Source: Atherix ibis (lineage: Eukaryota > Arthropoda > Insecta > Diptera > Athericidae). From it: 64,000 bases of DNA. The stretch is from NCBI GenBank assembly GCA_958298945.1, contig OY282610.1, forward strand, positions 23,770,233 to 23,834,232. The letters run 5' to 3'. Below, piece by piece: positions 10,446 through 25,211 of the stretch; the first letter of the stretch is position 1, and each line of letters begins with the position of its first letter. Below the pieces are notes generated by a model that was given only the letters and a program-made list of their open reading frames with translations, ran no database searches and had not been told where the DNA came from. Both the position numbers and the translations under genes were made by a program.

Positions 10446-12399
10446 TGTGGCAATTGCATTAAAAAACTAAACCATTCATACAAACAGTTATACAAATATG
10501 CACACAACATGCATACTACACATACACATTAGCATTCGCTTGTACACAGCTGAGCACCATGGCAAAAAATGTGCGTTGCACAGTCAGTCGTACGATAGCA
10601 CTCAGCATTAACACGCGCTAACTTAACATGAAAACCATATCATAACTTTCAATATGAAAGATAAACTAAGGAATTTTATAATTTATTTACAAAAACAAAT
10701 TGGTATATTACATAATAAATAAAATATGAAATTTAAATATTGTGTTATAAATACAACTATTTTTATAACCATAACGGTATTAACAATTTCCACTTTTATG
10801 GATTCGTGTTTTTGTATATCCAAGACTTCACTTCGTATGAAACCCACCGCAAATTATGCGACGATTTCTTTCTTTTTTTTCAACCTCGGTTAAACAAAAT
10901 ATTTAATTATTATTAATACCGCATTAGGAACGACGACCTAACATTTAATGACTTCTCCCCCATTTTCCTAGCGTCATGATGCAATTAATCCGATGAAACG
11001 TCATCGGAGGTGACACCCACAATCATCAATGCTATAGTCAAGGCTACAATAACATACTAGGATAGTCATTCGTTATATATTTTCTCGCCGTATATTTGGA
11101 CATAATTCGTAATTTTAATTAGGTTTATTTTACAAAAATAATAAATAACATTATTACGGAATTAGAAAATATTAATGATCAAATAAATTTTAACCTCTCT
11201 TCAAAATCATAGAATCAAATAAATTTTTACATTTATTCATAATATAATATAACATTTACAATCGTTTTATATAATTTAATTATTTATATTATTATCCGGC
11301 ATATAGTTTGTACCATTTTTGCATCTCTGAATTAATTAATATGATTATTCAAATTTAACCACTTTTATTCTTTTGACTTCTGCTAATGATTTAAAGATAA
11401 AAATTTGATAGATCGATTTAATCGCTTCCTTTTCTTTGGTCCAATGTTGCCAATTCAATTTGATGGACCCTGTCAACTAAGAAAATTCTTCGAATATTTA
11501 ATACCCAATTTCCCCTAAAAGATCTAATTATTCCATTTTCCCCTCTAATTAAATCTAATCAAGTTTAAGTATTAATCTCAATAATGTGAAACTAAACGGT
11601 TTGTATCATATTTTAACACTAATGCCTTTTTGACAAACGATGTAAGCCTTTTTAGGAACGAAGTTAAAACACTAAAAATGGTTCATATAGTAAAGAAAAT
11701 ATGTATATAGTACATATAACTTCCGAAAAATCAACTATTTTAAAAAGACAAGTAAATAAAAAACATTAAATTATGTGAAATCACAATTTATGTAATATAA
11801 TAATAATAATAATTTGTTTTATTATGAATATTATAAATAGCACAAAAAATATAATCGAAAATGATGTGAAATAGATAATTCTTCGTCTAGATCGTCTAGA
11901 TGTGCATAAGTGTTTCTCGTTTTCTTGAACTGTTATTATATCACTGGATTTTAAATTCGATTTATTAGACCGAAAATAAGTATGAATTCGCAAGTCCATT
12001 CTGAAATATAATTTAAGGGATTAAGATTATTAATAATTAAAATAAAAGTAAAGATTAAATATATTATATGCAACAGCAACAAATCATTTTAATTACGTTA
12101 AATTATTAGCAGATGGAAAATTTTCACCGTATCCCTGAAAAGTAGTACATTGGAATGACATTCTGTTTTTGAAAAAAATATTATTATCATTATTTTTTTA
12201 TATTCAATTATATATTATTAAATACATGAGAACATAATAGCTATTATTTTAAAAAAATGTTAGCTTATGCTAGACTAGAAAATCAGAGAGAAAGAATATA
12301 TATATATTGGATAATATTTTCCCTCGTCTTTGATGATGTAATTACTTCCACTAAAGAGAATGATTATTCAACCAGTATTGCGTTCAGCAATGCTATACA
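10446..12399. other. Intergenic AT-rich DNA, no gene seen
   Basis: No coding signal was recognised. A small hairpin, CCGATGA..TCATCGG with a 4-nt loop, occurs near 10991-11008. The rest is AT-rich single-copy-looking DNA with (AAT)n runs near 11800. Confidence 0.5.
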
Positions 12400-12401
12400 T
12401 A

Positions 12402-13325
12402 CGAGGTCTGTTCAAAAAGTATCGCGAATTTTTAATTTCCGCGGGTTACGTATATTCGATTTTCGATTTTTTTTTGTGGCGTTATGTTGGTACTCATATC
12501 TCTCACTTATGCCGACAAGTTCGGCCATTTTGAATGTTCAGTTAATTTTTGACAGCTGCTTTGCTTGCACGTGTTTTGGCTCGTCTTCGATTTTTGCCCA
12601 TTTTTGACCAAAAACAGCATCGCATTAACATTGCTAAGGAGCTGTTGGACTCTGTCCGCGACGACCCAAATTTGCTCCAGAGGGTCATAACTGGTGACGA
12701 ATCATGGGTTTATGATTATGACGTGGAAACCAAAGCTCAATCATCCCAATGGAAGCTGTCGCACGAGCCAAGACCGAAAAAGCGCGCCAAGTTCGGTCGA
12801 ATGTGAAGGTTTTGTTTAGTTTTCTTCGATTGCAGGGACGTGGTGTATCATGAGTTCTTGCGAAAGGGTAGAACGGTGAATAATGAATATTACCTTCAAG
12901 TTATCCGCAAGTTCCGCGAAGCAATCCCCCAGAAACGCCCGGATTTGTGGAAGAACAAAATTTGGCTTTTGCACCATGATAACGCCCCTGCTTATGCATC
13001 GTTGCTTGTGCGCGAATTTTTGGCTAAAAACAACACACTAATAATGCCGCAGCCACCGTATACCCCAGATATGACCCACTGTGACTTTTTCTTGTTCCCG
13101 AAACAGATTCTTTGATCCATTTTTTGGAATGGGCAAAAATCGAAGACGAACCAAAACACGTGCAAGCAAAGCAGCTGTCAAAAATTAACGGAACATTCAA
13201 AATGGCCGAACTTGTCGGCATAAGTGAGAGACATGAGCACCAACATAACGCCACAAAAAGTCGAAAATCGAATATACGTAACTCGCGGAAATTAAAAATT
13301 TGCGATACTTTTTGAACAGACCTCG
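12402..13325 (+). mobile_element. Mariner family A, foldback derivative
   Basis: The ends CGAGGTCTGTTCAAAAAGTA are flanked by TA duplications (12400-12401 and 13326-13327). Inverted arms are unusually long: 12402-12602 matches the reverse complement of 13128-13325 almost throughout (about 200 bp). Related copies at 32.4 and 34.4 kb show that the 5' and 3' ends of this family normally share only about 30 bp and then differ. Here both ends are of the 5' type. The authentic 3' end has been replaced by an inverted 5' end. Confidence 0.85.
12603..13110 (+). pseudogene. Mariner transposase core (DD34D), N- and C-truncated
   Basis: The catalytic core of a mariner transposase is readable: GDESWVYDYDVETK (first Asp), HHDNAP (second Asp) and CDFFLFPK (third Asp). 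Exactly 34 residues separate the second and third Asp, the mariner hallmark. There is a frameshift near 12805-12840. The N-terminal paired-like DNA-binding domain (roughly the first 150 residues in intact relatives) and the C-terminus are absent. Because the arms of the foldback flank it, this copy is non-autonomous. Confidence 0.85.
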
Positions 13326-13327
13326 TA

Positions 13328-15325
13328 CATATAATTTACATTTTATGCTATCAATCAGTGTAATTAACTGTCACTTCGTATAAATGTGATGAAAATTAAT
13401 CGCATTGTTTTATAATATGCAATGTCACTTCAAAAATACTAAGCATAACTAAGTTATTCAGATGAATAAGATATTGCAATATAAGAAAAATTTCAAATTT
13501 TCGAACAAATTACGATAAAACTTCAAAATATAATCTTTACATTTAGACGTCACTACATCTAATACGCAGAGATTCTGAGCGAAATAATAGAGACACAATT
13601 TATTTGTAGCCAAATTGTGTGACTTGAGTACAAATAGAATTATATATGATCAAAAAAACAAACAAAAGGCTCCAAAATTCATTTTTATTTATTTGTATAT
13701 TTTTTGTTTGGATCTGTTTTTCTTCTCAGATTTTGGTTGCTTTCACATTCATACTTATTAATAATCGTTTTTTTCCTCCTTCTTTTGCGTTTTCTCTCCA
13801 TTTTCTATCTTTTGTTCTCTCCTCTATTAATAATACCTGATATTTTCTTTCATTTAATTGATGTCTATTTTTTTAAATTTGTTTTTATTTTCTTCTATAC
13901 ACTCCTTTTATTATTTTCGCAATCCTTTTATTAATTACAAGTTTAAATAAACATTTTAAGAATTATTTCGTACTTTTTCTTAATTACGATTTAATTTGTT
14001 TTTTTTTTGTTTTTATTTAAATATTATACTTATTGCATATTTATCAAAAATACGTTCATATATACATACATATGTATATAGATTTATTATAATAATTATT
14101 AATTATTATTTATATATTTTTATATCTATATATTCGTAATGTTGTTTTTTAATAAACAAAAGAAATTCAGTTTTAATTACATATCAAATTATAGATACTC
14201 TAAAAACTTCTGGTTTTCCTTTCCTTTTTGCACATTAAGTTATTTATTTTTTATCGTTAGTTTCTTTTTTCATTTCTTTACTGTGCTTCTTTTTTTGTTG
14301 TAAACATGAGTACTACATATTTAAAACAATTATGTAGTAATTTAATTAAACTTTGAACTTTTATACATATTTTAGTTGATTTTTTTTCACCTATTCCCTA
14401 AATTAATAAATATATTGTCGTAAAATTATCTTTCCACAAAAGATATTTTACTATTTAAGAAATCTCCTATATTTATTATATCTGGCTTTTTTATAGTTTT
14501 CAATTTTTCGATCACAATTTCTTTATTTTTTTTAAAATACATATTACATAAAAAAAAGATATTACTAACAAACTTATTTTAATTCTTTTTCAAGTTGAAA
14601 TTAATTTTATTTTTATTATTATTATTATTTTTTCTATTTCTATCAGTTTGAATTTGATAGGAGAAAAAATCCTTTTCTTTTAACAAATAAACGAAAGCTG
14701 TTAAAAAACATATATCCACTTAATATTAGTATGCAAGTACAATTTTGCCCTCATTCACGAATTGGCCAAGGACGAATTCTAATCAAGGAAATTTCATAAA
14801 TGATAATGTGATAATGCAATGAGTAAATTTATCATTTAAAATATATTTGTGGTTTTGTTATAATATATTTTATAAATATAAATACAATAAGACAAATAAC
14901 CATAACATCTTCAGAAAAAAACAAAAAATGGATTTGCCAAAAGATTTATTTAAACTTAACTATTCGGATTGTACTAGTTTCTGAATTAGAATAAATAGAA
15001 AAAAAATATGTAGGAAGGTTTATTTTTACTGGCACGTTATAAGGATCATAAAACTTTCCGTGGAGATGGTGTGCGCTTTGCATACGCTTACTTCAGTAGT
15101 GGGTTTTTGGCAAATAAAGAGAAATCACGAACATCATATATGAAATAATATTTTAAACGAATCTTATGTTGTAATATTTTATATAATTTAATGCAGCCAC
15201 AAAAATAATAGCAAACCGGATTCAAATGGGAAATTTTTTTCTTCAAGTTTATGGTGCATGGAAATTTTGTAAATGAACACGAAATGGTAACGGATCGGTA
15301 AATGGCTGCTTTACATATTTCTGCA
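13328..15325. other. Intergenic, T-rich on the plus strand
   Basis: No gene was recognised. From about 13,640 to 14,650 the plus strand is strongly T-rich with long homopolymers. Open frames here encode only Phe/Leu/Ile-rich products and look spurious. The tract lies a few kb downstream of the minus-strand pho gene. Confidence 0.5.
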
Positions 15326-15764
15326 TTAACACGTCAACTGCCAATCACAAGATAACTCGTGGTTGGCAATTTGCTCATAGACGCCACACCACGAATTATC
15401 TACTTTTTACAATATGATATTTCGAGCCCACTACGAGTCAATGCATTGTTATTGCAACATAATTCTGTAGAATGGGCGTCAGTTGAAGGTTCATTACTAA
15501 CAAAAATTTGTCTATCTGACACCATTTATTTATTATCTTTAACGAAATAATAAAAATTAAAAAAAAATTAATTAAACATTTTTAGATAATAAACTGTTAT
15601 AAAAATGAAATTATTTTTATTACAGTTTTTTATCTAAAAATGTTAACTTAAATATTTTTTTAAATTTTTTTAACTGTTTAATTCTATACAATAAATTGAA
15701 TTAAAAAAATGTTGGTGTCTAGAACTGATTTCTTAAAATATGCTTGGCAGTCAATGTGTTATAA
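15326..15764. mobile_element. piggyBac-like MITE candidate
   Basis: The left end reads TTAACACGTCAACTGCCAA (15326 onward). The right end (to about 15764) reads, in reverse complement, TTATAACACATTGACTGCCAA. The similar termini and a TTAA-like target fit a non-autonomous piggyBac-type element of about 0.44 kb. The right target site is degenerate (TATAA). Inside are two further hairpins: arms AGATAACTCGTGGTTGG and CCACACCACGAATTATCT near 15350-15405, and a 32-bp stem at 15575-15606 / 15613-15644 with two mismatches and a 6-nt loop. No transposase is encoded. Confidence 0.55.
15575..15644. repeat. 32-bp hairpin inside the MITE
   Basis: The arm 15575-15606 (starting AACATTTTTAGATAA) pairs with 15613-15644 at 30 of 32 positions around a 6-nt loop. 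It lies within the piggyBac-like MITE. It has a pre-miRNA-like geometry but an AT-rich sequence, so a structural transposon origin is more likely than a miRNA gene. Confidence 0.7.
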
Positions 15765-18171
15765 TGAATTATTTATTAGAATAAATATTTATTATGTTCG
15801 CATATGAAAAAAATCAAAAAAATTTCATCAATGACACAAAGTTCTACTAATTTTCGAATTTCCTAAATGTGGCTGATATTATATGCCATAAAAAAAGGAA
15901 TCATATTTAATCAAAAAATAGATTACTCTTGTTACATTTTTGATATATACCATAAGCAAAAATTACAATTAATCGATATTATGCATATTAAAATATTAAG
16001 GGCATAACGATAATAATAAATAAATGAATTAGAATTAAAGAAAGTTTGTTGCACTATCATTTTTGTATCTTATTCAAATAATTTGTTTTTTTTTTCAACT
16101 ATTCCTTTTTTTATTTAATTAATTTTAGTTGCTTTATTTACTTTCGTTTATAGAATTAAATGACTTGGCGGTATTTTTTAAAGTAATAAGGCGATATTCT
16201 TAGCCAAATGTATCTATTTTCATCATATTATTTATTGTATTAATTTATTTCGTCTTATTGAATATTCATTCCATTTCCAAATATTACCAATTTTTACAAT
16301 TTTTTTGTATTGATTATAATTAATAATCTTCTTTTTGTAAATATTCATTTGAACATATTAATTTCTAAAAACAACTATTAATCAATTGGCTTATATATTT
16401 CTTTTGTTTATATATTTCTGTTTTCTGCACTATACGTTTGTAAATAGGATTTATGCTCCAATGCTCCTTTTCGATTTGTAACTTTCGGAACATAAACTTG
16501 GATTATTTTTTCCCCTCTTTTTAAATTACAATTATTATTATTTTTCATTTATTAATATATATACAGATTTAAATTATATTCCCTTAGTTTAATTCCTCCC
16601 ATATAGAGTTTTATTTTATACCTAATCACATACAAACATTTGTGGACGAAAAGTGTATAAAATGATTTATTTCTAATTGTTTCTTATTTTCAATAATAAA
16701 ATAAGTTACGCAGAAATAAAATATTTTTTAAAAAATATTAATATACATGAATACGTTTTCCTGTGCATAATTTTTTTATATATTCCAATGGCTAATTTTC
16801 TTTAAAATATCAACATGAATGAAATGATTTATATTAGTTCAATTTATTTAAACCATTATCATTTTCAGCATGTGCTTGCAACAAAAAATATACGTTAGAT
16901 TATAGATGAATTGGATAGGAAGAGCAGAATTTAACATTTTCAGCATGAGCGTTCATTTCGATTATACAAATAAAGAATTTACTGCCTTCAATACATTTTT
17001 GAAATCGCATTCTAAAATATTTTTTCGTCAATAAAAAAATATTTTATTTGTTTATAAGTAGACGTTCTTATGAACAATCATTATTGGTTATTTTGAAATT
17101 AGAACTTAATTTATTTGTAAGAAATTTGATTAACTATTATTAAGAGAGGTTTCTTTTTAACAGCAATAACATAAGACGAAATATTCGATTTGAAAATTGT
17201 CCATACATTATTTGAAGCCTATCGCAAAAACGAAAACTGAAACGAACGAGTAGAACGAGCTCGTGGAGAATTTTAAGAATCTCTAAATATGTGCACATTT
17301 AAAGAAATATTTGGTTAAACCTGAGATCATTCGTTACTGCGAAAGTTAGGTGGTTTGCTTATAAAATTATCTTTTGTTTAGTTTGAATTTTTGTGACAAT
17401 CCGTTAAAAAAAATCATTTAAAATAGTCAATGATCGATACAGAAAAGACTAAATACAAAAAAATCCAGCCTTTTTTTAATATTAAGAAGAAATAATTTAT
17501 ATATAAATAAATAAGAGCATATTATTTTAACGGTAAAACCTATTGGTTTTTTACTCTCAATTATTTTTCTTTTCATTTTAACGAATTATAAAAACGAAAA
17601 TATAATGTAATGCATTCATTAAAATGTAAAATTAATACTCGTGCATAAAATAATAAAATACAATTTAAATAATATAATACGATTCAATTTGGACGCACCA
17701 GAAACTTTACTTGTATACTATATTGTCATACTGTTATGTTGCGTGCTATACAAATAAATATATTAATTATAATATACTATATTGTTCACAGTTTCCCATC
17801 TAATGCTTCTATAATCTAAGATATAGACATGACGAAGACTTTTATTAAAAATATTTTATTGAACCAAATTCTCTTGTGTCATGAGAAAAGTAAATAAAAA
17901 TTAAAAATTAGACAAATAACCATTTTTTATGATTAGATATTATATATGTACATTTGAGTGTTATGCACTGTGGAGGAAAATAAAATAATAAAAATTAATA
18001 TTTATTTTATAAGAAATTAAATGTTGTATAAATTCTAAAGAGAACCTAATTTAAAATACATTTTAACTTAACTTATTTCAATTGATTATAGTTTGATTAC
18101 TCATACCGATTCGGTTGATTTAAATTCAGATGTAATTTTTTAAATTATTTCATATTAATTTTTAATTCTAT
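15765..18171. other. Intergenic AT-rich DNA downstream of pho
   Basis: No gene was recognised. AT-rich DNA with many short inverted and simple repeats. Part of it may be 3' untranslated sequence of pho, for which the first AATAAA on the minus strand is at 18172-18177. Confidence 0.5.
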
Positions 18172-18177
18172 TTTATT
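18172..18177 (-). promoter_or_regulatory. Candidate pho polyadenylation signal
   Basis: AATAAA on the minus strand, about 32 bp beyond the predicted pho stop codon at 18209-18211. It is the first such signal downstream, but the region is so AT-rich that chance matches are common, and later signals could be used instead. Confidence 0.3.
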
Positions 18178-18208
18178 TTATTAAACATAATCCTATAATA
18201 TGTTAACT

Positions 18209-20927
<2,719 letters not shown>

Positions 20928-21190
20928 TATCTACAATCATAAATTATAATTAATATCAAATAGTACATATATTTTTAACTATTTTGTAACTCTCAAAGAA
21001 AAAAAAATAATTCAAAATTAAAAAAAAAAGTTCATTCCGTTTCTTTTCAAATAGACGATTATACATAATACCATATTAGAAAAGGCCGTTTTTTTTTTAA
21101 TAATCTATAATCGTACCAATACAATCAATTTCACACAAAACGAATACACAATATAATATCGAAAGAACACCAATTATTTTTAATAAGAGA
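20928..21190 (-). promoter_or_regulatory. pho 5' UTR / proximal promoter region
   Basis: About 260 bp of AT-rich DNA between the pho start codon and an inverted-repeat element. No TATA box or initiator can be assigned with confidence. The transcription start must lie here, inside the element, or beyond it. Confidence 0.35.
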
Positions 21191-21542
21191 CGTTTTCCTT
21201 TGGACCAATTTTGCTACTAGTCGGTAGTTCTAGCTGTCATCATCTACTCTACCTCGAACAAACGAGCACATTGAACTGGGAGTTACGCATACAATTTACG
21301 TTAGGTGGATTCTAGTTGCTAAAGTGAAAATTGATAGTTTTGCGGATTCGTTGGTTATGTTGAAGAGTCATATTTTTGTCAGTATTGTTTATGTGTGAAT
21401 AAACTCAGTTTTTATTGTTTATGTGTGAGTAAACTCAGTATTGTTGATGACTATTTTGAGGTTATGTTTCTACTAGTGTTTAGAATTTGGCTTTCCTTTG
21501 GTCATCTACCGACTAGTAGCAAAATTGGCCCAAAGGAAAACG
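21191..21542. mobile_element. Inverted-repeat (MITE-like) element at the pho promoter
   Basis: CGTTTTCCTTTGGACCAATT (21191 onward) begins a 37-bp arm that matches the reverse complement of 21506-21542 at 36 of 37 positions. The element is 352 bp, has no coding potential, and contains two tandem copies of a 30-bp unit (21383-21442) with the core GTTTATGTGTGA. Target duplications are unclear. It is a non-autonomous DNA transposon of unassigned superfamily. It lies only 264 bp upstream of the pho start codon. Confidence 0.75.
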
Positions 21543-24500
21543 CCTAAGATTTTGTTTGTTCTTTTAAAAAAAAATAAAAAATTCTTGGTTACTGTTTTTG
21601 AATAATTTGGAATAAATGCAAATAATTTGTTAAAAATAAAAAATAATTAATTGTCGTGATTTTATTTTAAAAATAAATCAAACTGATATGCACATTCAAA
21701 ATTTCTCATAAAAATTTTATATGAATTATTTTACCAGCGGATAAAGTTCCAATGAATCGTTCACATAATTCATAATAAATGATGCTTATTATATCTCCTT
21801 CCTTAATGTTAAGAATAATAATCGAAGCGTTTTAGCATCTGTCAAATACTCCGGGCCTTTTGTTATCGGATTTTGACATCTGTCAATATTTTCAATTAAA
21901 CGTAATTTAATAATCAACACAATTACGTTTCTAATCTAACAATATTTTTATATATAAAAAAAATAAACTTCAGTTTTTTTTTCTTTAATAATAATAATAT
22001 ATCTAAAAAAAAATATTATTTATACCATAAAATCCTACTGCATATACGTTTGTGCACGTGCTTCAATATGTATGCGCATATGTACGTACACAAGCACTTT
22101 TTTTTTAAATATATATATAAAATAATAAATTTTATCCAATTGAATTAAAAAAAAACCAACAACATAATAATCACAATAAAACTAATTATAAAAAATATAA
22201 ATGAAAAACAAATCAAATTTTTCACCAACGTATATAAATGTATGCATATTCCAATTGCATTTTTTGAATATTTTTGTTTTTTTTGACAATTGACAGAAAA
22301 AAAAATAAAGAACAACAATTCACAATGTTTGTTTTCGCATACGCAATTAATAATCGTTCACAAAACATAGGACTAACCGGCATTATTAATCGATATCAGA
22401 CTTATCTATATCGATAGTTAAATGTGTAGAAATGTTTTTTTGCATTTTTAATACAATATGAATTTGTGTGCAAATATTTAAAAGTTCTTAACAAAGTATA
22501 CTCCATATTCGTACCTTGAATGTCAAAGAAAACAAAACAAACAAAGAACCCACTAATTCAATCACTGGAATTTTGTTGTTTTTATTGTTGCGTTTCATAA
22601 AAACACGATCATATATACGTACTTGACAGAATATGCATACATTTCAGAATTATTTTCATTTAATAAATGATAACCACAATCTCTCGTATCACGTTCTATT
22701 AAATTCTGATTAATTGAAGCATTTTCTCATATCTAAAGATGCAATTTCTGTATATATATATATATTTACAGATCCATTCGTAGAAAGGCGTTAATTTTAA
22801 TTTAAATAAAATAATTAATAATAATCTAATCTGTATATGTATACCGATGTAATATTAATGATCGAATAGAATTTGTTTGTTCATAAAATATTATGATAAA
22901 ACTAATAAAACTTTTGTTATATAGTAGAGAATTGGTCTAAAGCCGTTTATCGAGGAAACAAGAAACCGAATGAATGCCATCAATCATCATACTCTTCGTA
23001 TTTATTGTAGAATAATAATATCAAGAGCTTGCTTGCATTTTTACTATGCATGTGTGAAAATATGAAACAACTAGAATGTTTACACCGCACCGACAATATT
23101 TATTGTGAGGGGGCGAGATACATGAATTTTTCTTACAATTGAATTTTATTTATATACGACGATATTTAAGCTGGGGGTGATTTTATTCCTAATAAATTTA
23201 TTTAATACATATAATATATAAACAATTTAAAAATAATATTATTTTATATATTTATTTATTTCTCTTATCTGTACGTACGTATGCATGGATATAAATATCA
23301 TATAAAGTACGAATTTAAATCTGATACTTACATGTATATTTGTATATATACATATGAGACGAAACTTATGCGAAATCGATTATATTCTTATATATATGTA
23401 TAAAAACAGAACTATATCAACAACAACAACAGTCCATACACATTCGCATATATATTTATATATATGTATTGATGCAAATAAATAAGTTTTGAAATTGTAC
23501 AAGAGAGAGAGTGTCAACGGCGATGACAACAGCCGCTTTTACGTTTTAATTGAATTCCGTAATATGTACACTTTAAATACAAATATTATTTAGAGTACAT
23601 TGAATTTCATCAACGGCAACATATCAAGATAATTTATTTTAATATTCCTAATAAAATAGTAAACTTTGATATTTTAAATAATAAACGATTAACTAAAGCC
23701 GAATCAGCACTTAATATATACGCATACAATGCATGTATATCGATATATGTATATTATAACGAACGAAAGAGAAATTAATAAAAATTAAAAATATTCCAAT
23801 TATATATATTTATATATGCACATATATTTTAGATAATCGACTATTATTAATATTATTATATATTTTATTATGTTTGTTTAGAAATTAACAATTATTTTAT
23901 TATATTTGGATTATTATTTTTTTAACACTGACAAAAAATGAAGAGTCCACCACGCCAAGTAGTTATAATTCGTATTATTCGATGGAAAAAAACTGATATA
24001 CCGAAGCCACTAGTGCACATTATATTTGATCAAAATTACCATAAAACAATTTATTTAAAATGTCAAAAAACTATTCAATACACACTTTATTTGAAATAAA
24101 ACAATAATATTGTTTATTTAAATATGTCTACCAAACATGGCGTCCAAATTATTTAGTTCAAAAACCAAACATGGACGACACAAAATGGCGTACACTAATA
24201 TTTTACCTGCTAAGCTGATGTGAGTCTTCCGTAATAAAGAGATTGCAGAAACGTATAGTTGCCGTCGGCTACCCCATTGATATTAGTATTGTATTGATGG
24301 TGTATGTAACTTTATGTCTCTATAAGCAATATTATCAACTTCATGTAGGTTAAGAATTTGATTTTGCGCGAATTTTCAAAATCATCATAACCAAATCTAA
24401 ATATTATATTATTAATTTAAAAAAATATTTTATACAATATTAACTGATAATAATAATTAATTCTATTTGAATAAATGAAATTATATCTATTCAAATTTTG

Positions 24501-24797
24501 GTTTTTATAATTATCTCAATGGAAATGTATGTGTAATTGGATGAATTTTTCGTATTACAAATAAATTTCTTTCGTATTTAATTTTCGTTCAAACAAATCA
24601 AAAACACTTGATATATATTTTTAATTATCTATTCTGCTTCAATTTCAAATTCAAAATATTAATTTAATTATATAAAATCTAATTATTTTAGATATAAAAA
24701 AAAAACAATACTTATCAATAAGTGTATATATGATTTATTAAATAAATTAATAAGATAATATATTTAAATGGTAAATAACACAATATATATTAAAAAA
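21543..24797. other. Intergenic AT-rich DNA between pho and delta-COP
   Basis: No gene was recognised in about 3.2 kb. There are many TATATA and ATACATATGTAT-type runs (for example 22740-22765, 23350-23470 and 23700-23830). A slightly GC-richer patch at about 24,125-24,380 contains two ATGGCGT-type matches but no sustained frame. The promoter of delta-COP is expected at the 3' end of this interval. Confidence 0.5.
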
Positions 24798-24855
24798 GTA
24801 ATTAAATTGTTTATATCGCAAAATTAAAAAATTGCGATATAAACAATTTAATTAC
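24798..24855. repeat. Perfect 24-bp inverted repeat
   Basis: The arm 24798-24821 (beginning GTAATTAAATTGTTTATATC) is the exact reverse complement of 24832-24855, with a 10-nt A/T loop. It lies about 360 bp upstream of the delta-COP start codon. Directly after it a 17-bp unit containing ATACCGTGCGAAAAAA is repeated twice (about 24866-24899). Confidence 0.85.
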
Positions 24856-25211
24856 ATTCGTACAGTATACCGTGCGAAAAAATATACCGTGCGAAAAAAG
24901 AATCGGATTTGAAAAAAATTATATTTATTTGAAATACATTACCTATAATATGAATTTGAAATATGCTCAAATTGTCGAATATATTATACTGGGGAACTTT
25001 TCTCTACAATTAAACAGTAACAAAAGCCTTGGTTGTATATGAATTGAAATAACTTATGTGAAGTTGGCTACATATATGTGTTAAACTAAATATATTCGAC
25101 AGACGTGAAACACGTCAGCGGATTCTATCAATCTACACAACACATCATAGGATAATTGTCTGTCTAGTTTATTGGTAATTTAGTGCAAAATTGACGGGCT
25201 GATTAGGAAAA

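Noticed and set aside
13024..13254. Minus-strand frame resembling one at 12257-12607
   Set aside because: The resemblance comes from the inverted arms of the foldback mariner, not from duplicated genes.
15575..15644. A miRNA precursor
   Set aside because: The hairpin geometry fits, but it is very AT-rich and sits inside a MITE-like element. Without small-RNA reads a miRNA call is unsupported.
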